Source: HIMB11 sp965657135 (GTDB taxonomy: Bacteria; Pseudomonadota; Alphaproteobacteria; Rhodobacterales; Rhodobacteraceae). From it: a stretch of 64,000 nucleotides of DNA. Positions 42,573 to 51,672 of this stretch are shown one piece after another. The stretch's first letter is position 1; the number at the start of each line of letters is the position of its first letter. The notes below the pieces were generated by a model that was given only the letters and a program-made list of their open reading frames with translations, was not told the origin of the DNA and made no database searches. The translations under genes and the position numbers were made by a program. Location of the stretch: the NCBI GenBank assembly GCA_965657135.1, contig CBFHNF010000004.1, positions 1-64,000 on the forward strand, given 5' to 3'.

Positions 42573-44939
42573 ATGCCAAAAGATAGTGGTATTGGTGCTA
42601 GTACCCTGCGCCGCGAAGATTTTAGATTCTTGACAGGCTCAGGAAACTACACAGATGACATCAATGTACATGGGCAAGCTTATGTAGCATTTGCGAGAAG
42701 CGAAGTAGCAAACGGAAAAATTATCTCATTAGATACTGCGGCCGCAGAAGGGTTAGATGGCGTCTTGGCAGTATTTACGGGAGCTGATTTTGCAGATGTT
42801 GGCGGTAACCCAGCTGGCTGGTTAATAAACAGTCGTAACGGCGAACCAATGAAAGAGCCAAAACGTCCTGTGCTCGCTCACGGCAAGGTACGCCATGTAG
42901 GAGATGCGTATGCTGCCGTTGTAGCAGAAACTGAAGAAATTGCTCGCGATGCGGTAGAGCTGCTTTCAGCAAATATTGAAGAATTACCGGCTGTAGTAGA
43001 CTTAAAATCAGCTCTAAGTAACAAACATTTGGTTCATGATGAAATCGAAACAAATCAATGTTTTGATTGGGGTTGGATTGAAGATAATCGTGAAAAAACA
43101 GATCAAGCTATTGCGAACGCGCCGCACGTGACCACACTAGAATTGGTCAATAACCGTCTTGTTCCTAATGCTATGGAGCCACGTTGTTCACTTGCAGATT
43201 ACAATGTGGGTAATGATGAATATACGCTTTACACGACTTCACAAAATCCGCACTTAACTCGCTTGCTCATTTCAGCATTTGTAATGGGGATTCCTGAGAA
43301 TAAGTTAAGAGTTATCGCGCCGGATGTTGGTGGTGGGTTTGGGTCAAAAATCTATCACTACGGGGAAGAGGCACTAGTGCTGGCTGCTTCGAAAAAAATT
43401 GGTAGACCAGTTAAGTGGACTGCAACACGTACGGAAAGCTTCTTATCTGACGCACACGGAAGAGACCATGTCACAAAAATAGAATTAGCGTGTGAAAAAG
43501 ATGGGACGTTTATAGCCTTCAGAACTGAAACCTATGCAAACGTAGGCGCGTACCTGTCAAACTTCTCCACAGTAACTCCAACATTTTTGCACGGCACTTT
43601 GATGTCGGGGAATTATAGTGTGCCAAATGTGTATGTTAACGTTAAGACTGTTTTCACAAACACGGCGCCTGTTGACGCATATCGTGGAGCAGGTAGACCG
43701 GAGGCTACATATTCAATTGAAAGAGTTGTCGATAAATGTGCGCGTGAATTGGGCATTGATCCGTTGGAACTTCGCAAAAAGAACTTTGTGAAACCCGACC
43801 AATTTCCTTATGCGTCGGCAGCTGGACTCGAGTATGATGCTGGTAATTATGATGCACTTGTAGATAGGCTACAAGATTTGGCAGATTTATCAGGCTTTGA
43901 TAAACGCAGAAAGGGATCGGAGGCAAAAGGAATGCTCCGAGGCCTCGGTGTAAACACTTACATTGAAGCTTGTGGTATCGCCCCATCTAATCTTGTCGGT
44001 ATTTTGGGTGCTAGGGTCGGTCTCTATGATGCGGCAACCGTTAGAGTGAATCCAACAGGTAATATTAGCGTAATGGTTGGAGCACATAGCCACGGCCAAG
44101 GTCATGATACTGCATTTCCGCAAGTGGTAGCTGAAATGCTTGGTATCGATGAAGGGCTTATTGATATTGTGCATGGCGACACCTCTAAAATACCATTTGG
44201 CATGGGTACATATGGTTCGAGAAGTTTAGCTGTTTGTGGATCTGCGGTTGTTCGTGCAACCGAAAAGATCATCAATAAAGCCAAAAAGATAGCGTCACAT
44301 ATGCTAGAGGCTTCTGAAGCCGACATTGAGCTAAAAGATGGCGTATTTAGCGTTAGCGGTACCGATAAGTCAGTTTCGTTTGGAGATGTCGCCCTTAAAG
44401 CCTACATTCCACACAACTATCCTATTGAAGATATAGAGCCAGGGCTTGAGGAAACCGCCTTTTATGATCCGGCTAACTTTACATATCCATCTGGAGCCTA
44501 TGCGTGTGAGGTTGAAGTTGATCCAGAAACAGGTTCAGTAAAGATAGCAAAATTTACGGCTGTTGATGATTTTGGCAACATCATTAACCCTATGATTGTT
44601 ACAGGTCAGGTGCACGGTGGATTGGCGCAGGGTATTGGCCAGGCGTTGATGGAAAACTGTTCGTATGATGAAAACGGGCAATTGCTGAGTGCGTCATATA
44701 TGGACTATGCAATGCCACGGGCGTCAGATGTTCCATTCTATTCGGTTGATCACTCTTGCCAGACACCATGTACGCACAACCCGTTGGGCGTTAAAGGCTG
44801 TGGCGAGGCTGGAGCGATTGGTTCACCACCCTCTGTTGTAAATGCCGTGGTAGACGCGCTGCAATCAGCAGGTCATAATGTAACTCATATCGATATGCCT
44901 GTATCACCTTCGCGTGTTTGGGCTGCGATGAACAGCTAA
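42573..44939 (+). CDS. coxL: Molybdenum hydroxylase large subunit, form II CoxL-like
   Basis: Molybdopterin-cytosine-dinucleotide-binding catalytic subunit, 788 residues. It shows 'VGGGFGSKIYHYGEEALVLAA', 'VGAHSHGQGHDTAFPQVVAEMLG' and 'GCGEAGAIGSPPSVVNAVVDAL', with the active-site Glu in the last block. The active-site loop reads AYRGAGR, the form II signature; true aerobic CO dehydrogenases (form I) have AYXCSFR with a Cys carrying Cu. Gene order S-L-M also fits form II. CO oxidation is therefore doubtful and the substrate is unknown. GGGAGGAAAGA precedes the ATG. Confidence 0.92.
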   Translation: MPKDSGIGASTLRREDFRFLTGSGNYTDDINVHGQAYVAFARSEVANGKIISLDTAAAEGLDGVLAVFTGADFADVGGNPAGWLINSRNGEPMKEPKRPVLAHGKVRHVGDAYAAVVAETEEIARDAVELLSANIEELPAVVDLKSALSNKHLVHDEIETNQCFDWGWIEDNREKTDQAIANAPHVTTLELVNNRLVPNAMEPRCSLADYNVGNDEYTLYTTSQNPHLTRLLISAFVMGIPENKLRVIAPDVGGGFGSKIYHYGEEALVLAASKKIGRPVKWTATRTESFLSDAHGRDHVTKIELACEKDGTFIAFRTETYANVGAYLSNFSTVTPTFLHGTLMSGNYSVPNVYVNVKTVFTNTAPVDAYRGAGRPEATYSIERVVDKCARELGIDPLELRKKNFVKPDQFPYASAAGLEYDAGNYDALVDRLQDLADLSGFDKRRKGSEAKGMLRGLGVNTYIEACGIAPSNLVGILGARVGLYDAATVRVNPTGNISVMVGAHSHGQGHDTAFPQVVAEMLGIDEGLIDIVHGDTSKIPFGMGTYGSRSLAVCGSAVVRATEKIINKAKKIASHMLEASEADIELKDGVFSVSGTDKSVSFGDVALKAYIPHNYPIEDIEPGLEETAFYDPANFTYPSGAYACEVEVDPETGSVKIAKFTAVDDFGNIINPMIVTGQVHGGLAQGIGQALMENCSYDENGQLLSASYMDYAMPRASDVPFYSVDHSCQTPCTHNPLGVKGCGEAGAIGSPPSVVNAVVDALQSAGHNVTHIDMPVSPSRVWAAMNS

Positions 44940-44953
44940 TCGGAGGCAACAAA

Positions 44954-45739
44954 ATGTATAACTTTGAATTCGAGAAACCTTCGACAATCGCAGATGCAGT
45001 TTCTGCTATGGCGGCAGAAGAAGCACAAGCACTGGGTGGGGGTCAAACTTTGATCCCTACATTAAAGCAACGTCTTGCAAGTCCATCCAAATTGGTCAGC
45101 CTCTCAGGTATTGCCGAGATGAAGGGCGTTTGCGAAGCAGATGGTGGCATTTCCATCGGTGGTGCGACGACGCATGCAACTGTTGCAGCAGAAGCAGGCG
45201 CATACCCCGCACTTGCTGCGCTGGCATCGACTATCGGTGATCCTGCGGTTCGCAATCGTGGAACAATCGGCGGGTCACTTGCCAATAATGACCCAGCGGC
45301 GTGCTATCCATCTGCGGCGTTAGCATCAGGTGCGACAATCGAGACGAACTCTCGTGAGATTGCGGCAGATGACTATTTCCAAGGCATGTTCACAACAGCA
45401 CTGGAAGAGGGAGAGATCATTACAAATGTTCGTTTCCCAATTCCAGAGGTGGCAAATTATCAAAAATTCGAACAACCAGCGTCACGTTTTGCAATGGTTG
45501 GTGTTTTTGTGGCCAAATTCGCCGACGGTGTTCGTGTGGCGGTCACTGGTGCATCAGAAGAAGGCGTATTCCGTTGGAGTGAAGCTGAAGAGGCGCTAAG
45601 TGGTAACTTTTCTGCGGATGCTGTCGAGGGACTGTCAGTCTCAGGCGATGGTATGATCAACGATTTGCACGGGTCTGGCGATTATCGTGCGCATCTTGTT
45701 AAGGTTCTTACAAAGCGTGCAGTCGCTGCAGCAAGCTAA
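44954..45739 (+). CDS. coxM: Molybdenum hydroxylase FAD-binding medium subunit (CoxM-like)
   Basis: FAD subunit of the hydroxylase. The 261 residues have the two FAD motifs 'LGGGQTLIPTLKQRL' and 'GDPAVRNRGTIGGSLANNDPAA', with a C-terminal CO dehydrogenase flavoprotein domain. CGGAGG is before the ATG at 44954, so the longer frame beginning inside coxL is not used. A terminator follows. No Mo-cofactor maturation genes (coxD/E/F) are in the visible neighbourhood. Confidence 0.93.
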   Translation: MYNFEFEKPSTIADAVSAMAAEEAQALGGGQTLIPTLKQRLASPSKLVSLSGIAEMKGVCEADGGISIGGATTHATVAAEAGAYPALAALASTIGDPAVRNRGTIGGSLANNDPAACYPSAALASGATIETNSREIAADDYFQGMFTTALEEGEIITNVRFPIPEVANYQKFEQPASRFAMVGVFVAKFADGVRVAVTGASEEGVFRWSEAEEALSGNFSADAVEGLSVSGDGMINDLHGSGDYRAHLVKVLTKRAVAAAS

Positions 45740-45759
45740 GGTTTGAATTAGAATATTAG

Positions 45760-45790
45760 AACGGCCGCTGTTCATTCAGCGGTCGTTTTT
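45760..45790 (+). terminator. Intrinsic terminator after coxM
   Basis: AACGGCCGCTG, loop TTCATT, CAGCGGTCGTT then T residues: an eleven-pair stem with one G-T pair, followed by TTTTT. It ends the cox-type operon; rpe converges from the right. Confidence 0.85.
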
Positions 45791-45792
45791 GT

Positions 45793-46473
45793 TTAAGCAG
45801 AAATCGACTTTCTAATTGCAGTCATGTTTTGTCCGTAGACTTCAGGTTTTTCAACGGACCCACCCTTAAAAACTGCTGATCCTGCAACTAAAACATCAGC
45901 ACCAGCTGTAACCAGTTTTGGTGCCGTCGTGGGATCTACGCCGCCGTCAATTTCAATATGAACTGGACGATCGCCAATCATGGTGCGTAGCGCACGTACT
46001 TTATTCGTCATATCGATGAACTTTTGTCCGCCAAACCCTGGGTTGACCGTCATGACACACACCAGATCAATCATATCCAGTAAGTGCTGAACTGACTCTG
46101 CTGGCGTACCAGGGTTTAGTGCGACACCAGCCTTCATGCCTGCGGCTTTGATCGCTTGTACTGTGCGATGGATGTGAGGTCCGGCCTCAATATGTGCGGT
46201 GAGGACATCAGCACCAGCATCCGCATAGGCATCAATATATGGATCCACAGGGGCGATCATTAAATGCACGTCCATGACCGTTTTCACATGTGGGCGGAAT
46301 GCTTTTACAGCGGGCGGACCGAAGGTTAGATTAGGAACAAAGTGCCCATCCATGACATCAACATGAACCCAATCCGCACCTTGATCTTCAATCGCACGAA
46401 TTTCTGCACCGAAATTCGCAAAATCCGCTGACAAAATCGATGGGGCAATTTTAACTGAACGATCAAATAGCAT
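45793..46473 (-). CDS. rpe: Ribulose-phosphate 3-epimerase
   Basis: Interconverts ribulose 5-phosphate and xylulose 5-phosphate in the pentose phosphate pathway. TIM-barrel of 226 residues: 'KIAPSILSADFANFGAEI', 'VHVDVMDGHFVPNLTFGPP', 'CVMTVNPGFGGQKFI' and 'IEIDGGVDPTTAPKLVTAGADVLVAGSA' contain the metal-binding His/Asp residues. GGAG lies six bases before the ATG at 46473, so the in-frame extension is rejected. Divergent from dapD. Confidence 0.95.
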   Translation of the reverse strand: MLFDRSVKIAPSILSADFANFGAEIRAIEDQGADWVHVDVMDGHFVPNLTFGPPAVKAFRPHVKTVMDVHLMIAPVDPYIDAYADAGADVLTAHIEAGPHIHRTVQAIKAAGMKAGVALNPGTPAESVQHLLDMIDLVCVMTVNPGFGGQKFIDMTNKVRALRTMIGDRPVHIEIDGGVDPTTAPKLVTAGADVLVAGSAVFKGGSVEKPEVYGQNMTAIRKSISA

Positions 46474-46620
46474 GACGCACTCCAACTGGTGATTTTGTTT
46501 GTGCATAATAGGCTCGGCCAATGATGTCGAGTGTGTGTGTTCTTCCCAGCGCGAAACGTGGATTGTCCTTTGTGCAATTTCAAATTATAGCGTCCCCAAC
46601 ATTTATTGGGAGAATCCGAC

Positions 46621-47448
46621 ATGTCGAACGAACAATTGGAAGCAGCAATTGAAGCAGCATGGCAAAATCGCGATGCGATTACACCCGCCACTCAAGGTGA
46701 AGCACGCGACGCGATCGAAGATACACTGAATGCGCTGGACAGTGGATCACTACGGGTTGCGCAAAAGCTGGATGATGGGTCATGGCACGTAAATCAATGG
46801 GCAAAGAAAGCCGTTTTGTTAGGGTTCCGCATCAAAGATATGGAGATTCAATCTGGCGGACCACAAGGCAGCGGCTGGTGGGATAAGGTTGACAGCAAAT
46901 TTGTGGGATGGGGCGAAAACCAATGGAAGGCCGCTGGTTTCCGCGCGGTTCCAAATTGTGTTGTTCGCAAATCTGCATTCATCGCACCAGGCGTTGTTTT
47001 AATGCCATCGTTTGTGAACTTAGGCGCATATGTTGATGAAGGAACGATGGTAGACACTTGGGCAACCGTTGGATCCTGTGCGCAGATTGGTAAAAACGTA
47101 CACCTATCTGGTGGTGTTGGTATCGGTGGTGTTCTGGAACCAATGCAAGCCGGACCCACAATCATCGAAGACAATTGCTTTATCGGTGCACGTTCTGAGG
47201 TTGTTGAAGGTTGTATCGTCCGTGAAGGTTCTGTTTTGGGAATGGGCGTTTACATCGGTAAATCAACCAAGATTGTTGATCGTGAAACAGGCGAAGTGAT
47301 GTATGGTGAGGTTCCGCCATATTCAGTTGTTGTATCGGGTTCGATGCCATCGAAAAACGGTATTAACCTTTACTGCGCCGTGATTGTGAAGCGTGTAGAT
47401 GAACAAACACGTAGCAAAACAGGTATCAACGAATTGTTGCGTGATTGA
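46621..47448 (+). CDS. dapD: Tetrahydrodipicolinate N-succinyltransferase
   Basis: Succinylates tetrahydrodipicolinate in lysine and diaminopimelate synthesis, using succinyl-CoA. The 275 residues have the N-terminal helical part ('LEAAIEAAWQNRDAITPA') and a left-handed beta-helix of hexapeptide repeats ('VVLMPSFVNLGAYVDEGTMV', 'IGGVLEPMQAGPTIIEDNCF'). GGGAGAA precedes the ATG at 46621. dapE, which acts two steps later, is at 50.5 kb in the same direction, so this strain uses the succinylase branch. Confidence 0.96.
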   Translation: MSNEQLEAAIEAAWQNRDAITPATQGEARDAIEDTLNALDSGSLRVAQKLDDGSWHVNQWAKKAVLLGFRIKDMEIQSGGPQGSGWWDKVDSKFVGWGENQWKAAGFRAVPNCVVRKSAFIAPGVVLMPSFVNLGAYVDEGTMVDTWATVGSCAQIGKNVHLSGGVGIGGVLEPMQAGPTIIEDNCFIGARSEVVEGCIVREGSVLGMGVYIGKSTKIVDRETGEVMYGEVPPYSVVVSGSMPSKNGINLYCAVIVKRVDEQTRSKTGINELLRD

Positions 47449-47512
47449 TAATTACCGTGCGGGCTTTCGAAGTAATCTCCGCAAACTGCATTATCGATGA
47501 TAGAAATCAAAT

Positions 47513-47541
47513 GGCGCCCGTTTCTGGGCGCCTATTTTTTT
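47513..47541. terminator. Intrinsic terminator between dapD and ilvD
   Basis: GGCGCCC, loop GTTTCT, GGGCGCC, then TATTTTTT. The T run follows on the plus strand, ending dapD. It runs up to the convergent ilvD stop. Confidence 0.85.
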
Positions 47542-49366
47542 AGTCTACGACGCGTACCGCACCTTGGGCTGCGGATGTTGTGAGTGCCGCGTATGCCTTA
47601 AGCGCGGTTGTCACTTTGCGTTTGCGTGGTTTTGATGGTTTCCAACCGTGCGCTTCTTTTGCGGCACGGCGCTCTGCCATGATTTCATCCGAAACAACCA
47701 AGTTGATCGAACGGTTAGGAATATCAATTTCAATGGTATCGCCATGTTCTACCAATGCGATGGCACCACCTTCGGCAGCCTCTGGAGAGACGTGACCAAT
47801 TGATAGTCCAGATGTTCCCCCAGAGAAACGCCCATCCGTTACCAGTGCGCAGGCAGCACCCAACCCTTTCGATTTCAGATAACTGGTTGGGTACAACATT
47901 TCCTGCATTCCTGGACCACCGCGTGGACCCTCATATAGGATGACAACAACGTCGCCCTCTTTGACCTTACCCGTCAGAATGTCGTTCACTGCATCATCCT
48001 GACTTTCTACAACATATGCAGGGCCGGAAAACTTGAGAATGCTTTCATCAACCCCTGCGGTTTTCACGATGCAACCGTCTATTGCAATGTTGCCAAATAA
48101 AACTGCGAGACCACCGTCTTGCGAGAATGCATTTTCCTTGCTGCGGATCACACCGCCTGAACGGTCCATATCAAGTGACGTATACTGATTTGATTGCGAA
48201 AACGCCTGAGTGGTTCGAACACCCCCTGGAGCTGCACGAAAAAATTCGTGAACCTTTGAATTATTGGTTCGCATAATGTCCCAGTTATCCAAGGCATCGC
48301 CCATGGTTGGTGAGTGAACTGTTTTCGTATCGCGGTGAATCAAACCAGCGCGATCAAGTTCGCCCAATATCGCCATGATCCCCCCAGCGCGGTGCACATC
48401 CTCCATATGGACATCACTTTTTGCTGGTGCAACCTTGCTTAGGCAAGGAACTTTTCTTGATAACCGATCAATGTCTTCCATCGTAAAGCCAACTTCACCT
48501 TCGTAAGACGCAGCGAGCAAGTGAAGAACGGTATTTGTTGACCCCCCCATAGCGATGTCCAGCGCCATTGCGTTTTCAAAAGCCTCAAACGTTGCGATAT
48601 TCCGCGGAAGGGTGCTGGCGTCGTTTTGCTCATAACAACGACGAGCAAGATCCACGATGCGTTGGCCAGCCTCAAGAAACAGTGCTTTGCGATTAGAATG
48701 CGTCGCAAGCGTCGACCCATTCCCCGGCAAAGACAACCCAAGAGCTTCTGTTAAACAGTTCATTGAGTTTGCAGTGAACATACCAGAGCATGATCCACAA
48801 GTTGGGCATGCGGCCTCTTCAATCTGTTGAACTTGTTCATCGGTGTATTTGTCATCTGCAGCAGCGACCATTGCATCAACAAGGTCCAGGGCGATTTCTT
48901 TTCCGTCAATCACGGCTTTGCCCGCTTCCATCGGTCCACCAGAGACGAAAATTGTTGGAATGTTCAGGCGCATGGACGCCATCAACATGCCGGGTGTAAT
49001 TTTATCACAGTTCGAAATGCAAACCATTGCGTCTGCGCAATGGGCGTTAACCATGTATTCAACTGAATCTGCGATGATTTCACGTGATGGCAGCGAATAT
49101 AGCATGCCGTCATGGCCCATCGCGATTCCATCATCAACGGCAATTGTATTGAATTCTTTCGCAACCCCTCCGGCTGCCTCGACCTCGCGCGCAACCATTT
49201 GCCCCAAATCTTTAAGGTGAACGTGACCTGGCACGAATTGGGTAAACGAATTGACGATTGCAATGATTGGTTTGCCAAAGTCACTGTCTTTCATTCCTGT
49301 CGCACGCCACAAACCACGTGCGCCGGCCATATTTCGTCCATGAGTAGAAGTTCTTGAGCGATACAT
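47540..49366 (-). CDS. ilvD: Dihydroxy-acid dehydratase
   Basis: Dehydrates dihydroxy acids to 2-keto acids in Val and Ile synthesis. The 608-residue product has the iron-sulfur cluster cysteines in 'CISNCDKITPGM' and 'ACPTCGSCSGMFTANSMNC' and the C-terminal 'ALVTDGRFSGGTSGLSIGHVSPEAAEGG'. Three Cys ligands suggest a labile Fe-S cluster. AAGGAG precedes the ATG. Divergent from the next operon with a gap of about 150 bases. Confidence 0.97.
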   Translation of the reverse strand: MYRSRTSTHGRNMAGARGLWRATGMKDSDFGKPIIAIVNSFTQFVPGHVHLKDLGQMVAREVEAAGGVAKEFNTIAVDDGIAMGHDGMLYSLPSREIIADSVEYMVNAHCADAMVCISNCDKITPGMLMASMRLNIPTIFVSGGPMEAGKAVIDGKEIALDLVDAMVAAADDKYTDEQVQQIEEAACPTCGSCSGMFTANSMNCLTEALGLSLPGNGSTLATHSNRKALFLEAGQRIVDLARRCYEQNDASTLPRNIATFEAFENAMALDIAMGGSTNTVLHLLAASYEGEVGFTMEDIDRLSRKVPCLSKVAPAKSDVHMEDVHRAGGIMAILGELDRAGLIHRDTKTVHSPTMGDALDNWDIMRTNNSKVHEFFRAAPGGVRTTQAFSQSNQYTSLDMDRSGGVIRSKENAFSQDGGLAVLFGNIAIDGCIVKTAGVDESILKFSGPAYVVESQDDAVNDILTGKVKEGDVVVILYEGPRGGPGMQEMLYPTSYLKSKGLGAACALVTDGRFSGGTSGLSIGHVSPEAAEGGAIALVEHGDTIEIDIPNRSINLVVSDEIMAERRAAKEAHGWKPSKPRKRKVTTALKAYAALTTSAAQGAVRVVD

Positions 49367-49518
49367 TGTTTGATCTCCTTCGTTGGAACCAGAAACAAAA
49401 ATCTATCCTTGAAAGCAAGCCCAATAGACAAAAAATATGCGCGAATGCGAAATTTTGAAGGTTTGCATTCCCTTAATGGCGTGGTTACATCAATTGTAAA
49501 ATTAATGGGGCCGCTGAA

Positions 49519-49881
49519 ATGTCGGAAAAACGTGAAAAGAAACCTACGAAACATCAGGTATTCACCTTGTTGGTGCAAGTTGGGCGTTCACAAAATGATG
49601 GACTGCCCCAAAAGGCAACAGGCGCAGCTTTGATTTGCTATTCCAGCGGAGTGGATGAAGCAGAAGCCGTCCGTGAAACCGTGGCCATTTTGAAACAAGC
49701 GGATCTGGCACCATTGGATGTAACGGGTTACGGAACTCTTTCTGAACGTTTGGCAGAGGGCTATGAAATTGATGAAGCTGAAGTTGAACTTATGAATCGC
49801 GCCCTAGATGAAAATTCAGTGATCGTTGCACAGATGACGCCGCTTTTTGCGGATGACAACCAATCGAGGATAGAGCATTGA
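49519..49881 (+). CDS. Conserved-looking hypothetical protein, first gene of the dapE operon
   Basis: A 120-residue soluble protein, 'KHQVFTLLVQVGRSQNDGLP' then 'GAALICYSSGVDEAEAVRETV' and 'ERLAEGYEIDEAEVELMNRALD'. It alternates short strands with charged helices and ends in 'QSRIEH'. I do not recognise a domain. Its stop overlaps the TTG start of the HAD phosphatase as TTGA, so it is the first cistron of a six-gene run to the lytic transglycosylase. GGGG precedes the ATG at modest spacing. Confidence 0.65.
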   Translation: MSEKREKKPTKHQVFTLLVQVGRSQNDGLPQKATGAALICYSSGVDEAEAVRETVAILKQADLAPLDVTGYGTLSERLAEGYEIDEAEVELMNRALDENSVIVAQMTPLFADDNQSRIEH

Positions 49882-50525
49882 GCAAAGTCGTTTTCCTAGA
49901 TTTGGATGGAACGCTTACTGATGCGGGGCCGGGCATAAAAAATTGTTTCAATTATGCACTGGATAAGATGGGGCGTCAGCTAATCGCAGAAAACAATGAT
50001 TGGATTGTTGGTCCGCCTTTATGGGATAGTTTTGCCAAGGTTGGTGTTCCAACTTCTGAGTTAGATCACGCAGTTGAACTTTATCGGGAACGGTATCGAG
50101 ATGTGGGTTACCTAGAGAATGCGATATACGACGGTATCCTTGAGCAACTGCAAAAATTCAAAGATAATGATTTTACTCTCTGTCTTGCCACGTCCAAGGC
50201 TGCGGAATATGCGGTGAAAATTACCGCCCATTTTGGTATCGATAGATATTTGGATTATCAATTCGGATCAGAATTGGATGGAACTCGATCTGAAAAAACT
50301 GATCTGTTATCATATGGATTATCCTCTGTTGGATGTTCGTCAATGGATGCCGCTATGGTGGGTGATCGGAAATACGATATCATAGGCGCCCGTGCAAATC
50401 AGATTGCGGCATTTGGTGTATTGTATGGGTATGGATCTAAAGAAGAACTCAAAGATGCTGTTGCTGTTATAGATAAGCCTCGGAGCCTGTCTGAAACAAT
50501 AATAAAAACTTTTATTAGAGACTGA
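49878..50525 (+). CDS. HAD family phosphatase (phosphoglycolate phosphatase-like)
   Basis: A 215-residue HAD subfamily IA hydrolase. Motif I is 'VVFLDLDGTLTDAGPG' with the nucleophile Asp and second Asp. Motif II is in 'LCLATSKAAEYAVKI', the Lys is in 'SEKTDLL', and motif IV is 'AMVGDRKYDIIGARANQI'. Similar proteins are annotated as Gph, but the exact phosphate ester cannot be told. The start is TTG at 49878 with GAGGA upstream. dapE follows two bases after the stop. Confidence 0.85.
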   Translation: MSKVVFLDLDGTLTDAGPGIKNCFNYALDKMGRQLIAENNDWIVGPPLWDSFAKVGVPTSELDHAVELYRERYRDVGYLENAIYDGILEQLQKFKDNDFTLCLATSKAAEYAVKITAHFGIDRYLDYQFGSELDGTRSEKTDLLSYGLSSVGCSSMDAAMVGDRKYDIIGARANQIAAFGVLYGYGSKEELKDAVAVIDKPRSLSETIIKTFIRD

Positions 50526-50526
50526 T

Positions 50527-51672
50527 ATGAAAAATATTGACCCGATTAAGTTGACCTCTGATCTTATAAAATGTCCGTCCGTTACACCGGAAGAAGGTGG
50601 TGCTATATCTTTATTGATGAAATTGCTGACCGAACACGGTTTTGACTGCACGCGCATTGAAAGGGGCGGGGTCAGTAATTTGTTCGCGCGCTGGGGTACT
50701 GGGAAAAATGGACGTACTTTTGGGTTCAATGGTCACACGGATGTGGTTCCTGTCGGTGATGTGTCAGCATGGAGCGTTGATCCTTTTGGCGCTGAAGTGA
50801 AAGACGGTTTTTTATATGGACGTGGCGCAACGGATATGAAATCTGGTGTTGCTGCTTTCGTTGCTGCTGCCATTGATTTTACAACACACACGCCGCCAGA
50901 CGGATCTGTGATCATCACAATCACCGGTGATGAAGAAGGAGACGCCGTTGACGGCACGACTGCAATCCTCGATTGGATGAAACAACATGGACAAACGATG
51001 GATCATTGTTTGGTGGGTGAGCCAACGAGTCCAAACCATATGGGTGAAATGATGAAAATCGGGCGACGTGGTTCGTTGACAGCGTTCATCTCTATCCAAG
51101 GTGTTCAGGGACATTCGGCCTATCCTCACCGTGCGAATAATCCAGTTTCAGCCATGGTTCAGCTGATGTCAGCGTTAGAGGCTATGCCGCTAGATAAGGG
51201 AACGGAACATTTCGATCAATCAACTTTGGCAATCACTACAATTGACGTCGGAAACCCGGCCACAAATGTCATCCCTGAGACATGCCATGCGACAGTTAAC
51301 ATCCGTTTTAATGATGAACATTCTGGTCAATCACTCACCAATTGGCTGCAGAGTCATGTGGATGTTGTAGCCAATAATACCAAGACGCATATCCGGATGA
51401 ATGTGAAATTCTCAGGTGAAAGTTTTATTACACCGCCAGGGGAATTGTCGGACCTAATTTCAAAATCGGTTGAAGCAGAGTTGGGTGTTAAACCAGAACT
51501 ATCCACGACAGGCGGCACGTCTGATGCACGCTTTATCAAGAATGTGTGCCCAGTAACAGAATTTGGTTTGGTTGGTAAAACGATGCACGCAGTCGACGAA
51601 AGGGTCGAGATTGAGCACATCCATCAACTAAAGCGTATTTATTCCCGTATCTTGCAGCAGTACTTTGCCTGA
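50527..51672 (+). CDS. dapE: Succinyl-diaminopimelate desuccinylase
   Basis: Metallopeptidase M20-type enzyme removing succinate from N-succinyl-LL-diaminopimelate. The 381 residues have 'FNGHTDVVPVGD' and 'GRGATDMKSGVAAF' with zinc ligands and the catalytic Asp. 'TGDEEGDAVDG' holds the catalytic Glu pair, and 'TTGGTSDARFI' and 'VGKTMHAVDERVEIE' follow. It pairs functionally with dapD 3 kb upstream. No DapB or DapF in the window. Confidence 0.95.
   Translation: MKNIDPIKLTSDLIKCPSVTPEEGGAISLLMKLLTEHGFDCTRIERGGVSNLFARWGTGKNGRTFGFNGHTDVVPVGDVSAWSVDPFGAEVKDGFLYGRGATDMKSGVAAFVAAAIDFTTHTPPDGSVIITITGDEEGDAVDGTTAILDWMKQHGQTMDHCLVGEPTSPNHMGEMMKIGRRGSLTAFISIQGVQGHSAYPHRANNPVSAMVQLMSALEAMPLDKGTEHFDQSTLAITTIDVGNPATNVIPETCHATVNIRFNDEHSGQSLTNWLQSHVDVVANNTKTHIRMNVKFSGESFITPPGELSDLISKSVEAELGVKPELSTTGGTSDARFIKNVCPVTEFGLVGKTMHAVDERVEIEHIHQLKRIYSRILQQYFA

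Noticed and set aside
42573..44939. CoxL as a CO dehydrogenase
   Set aside because: The active-site loop is AYRGAGR, not AYXCSFR, so the form I CO dehydrogenase call is not supported.
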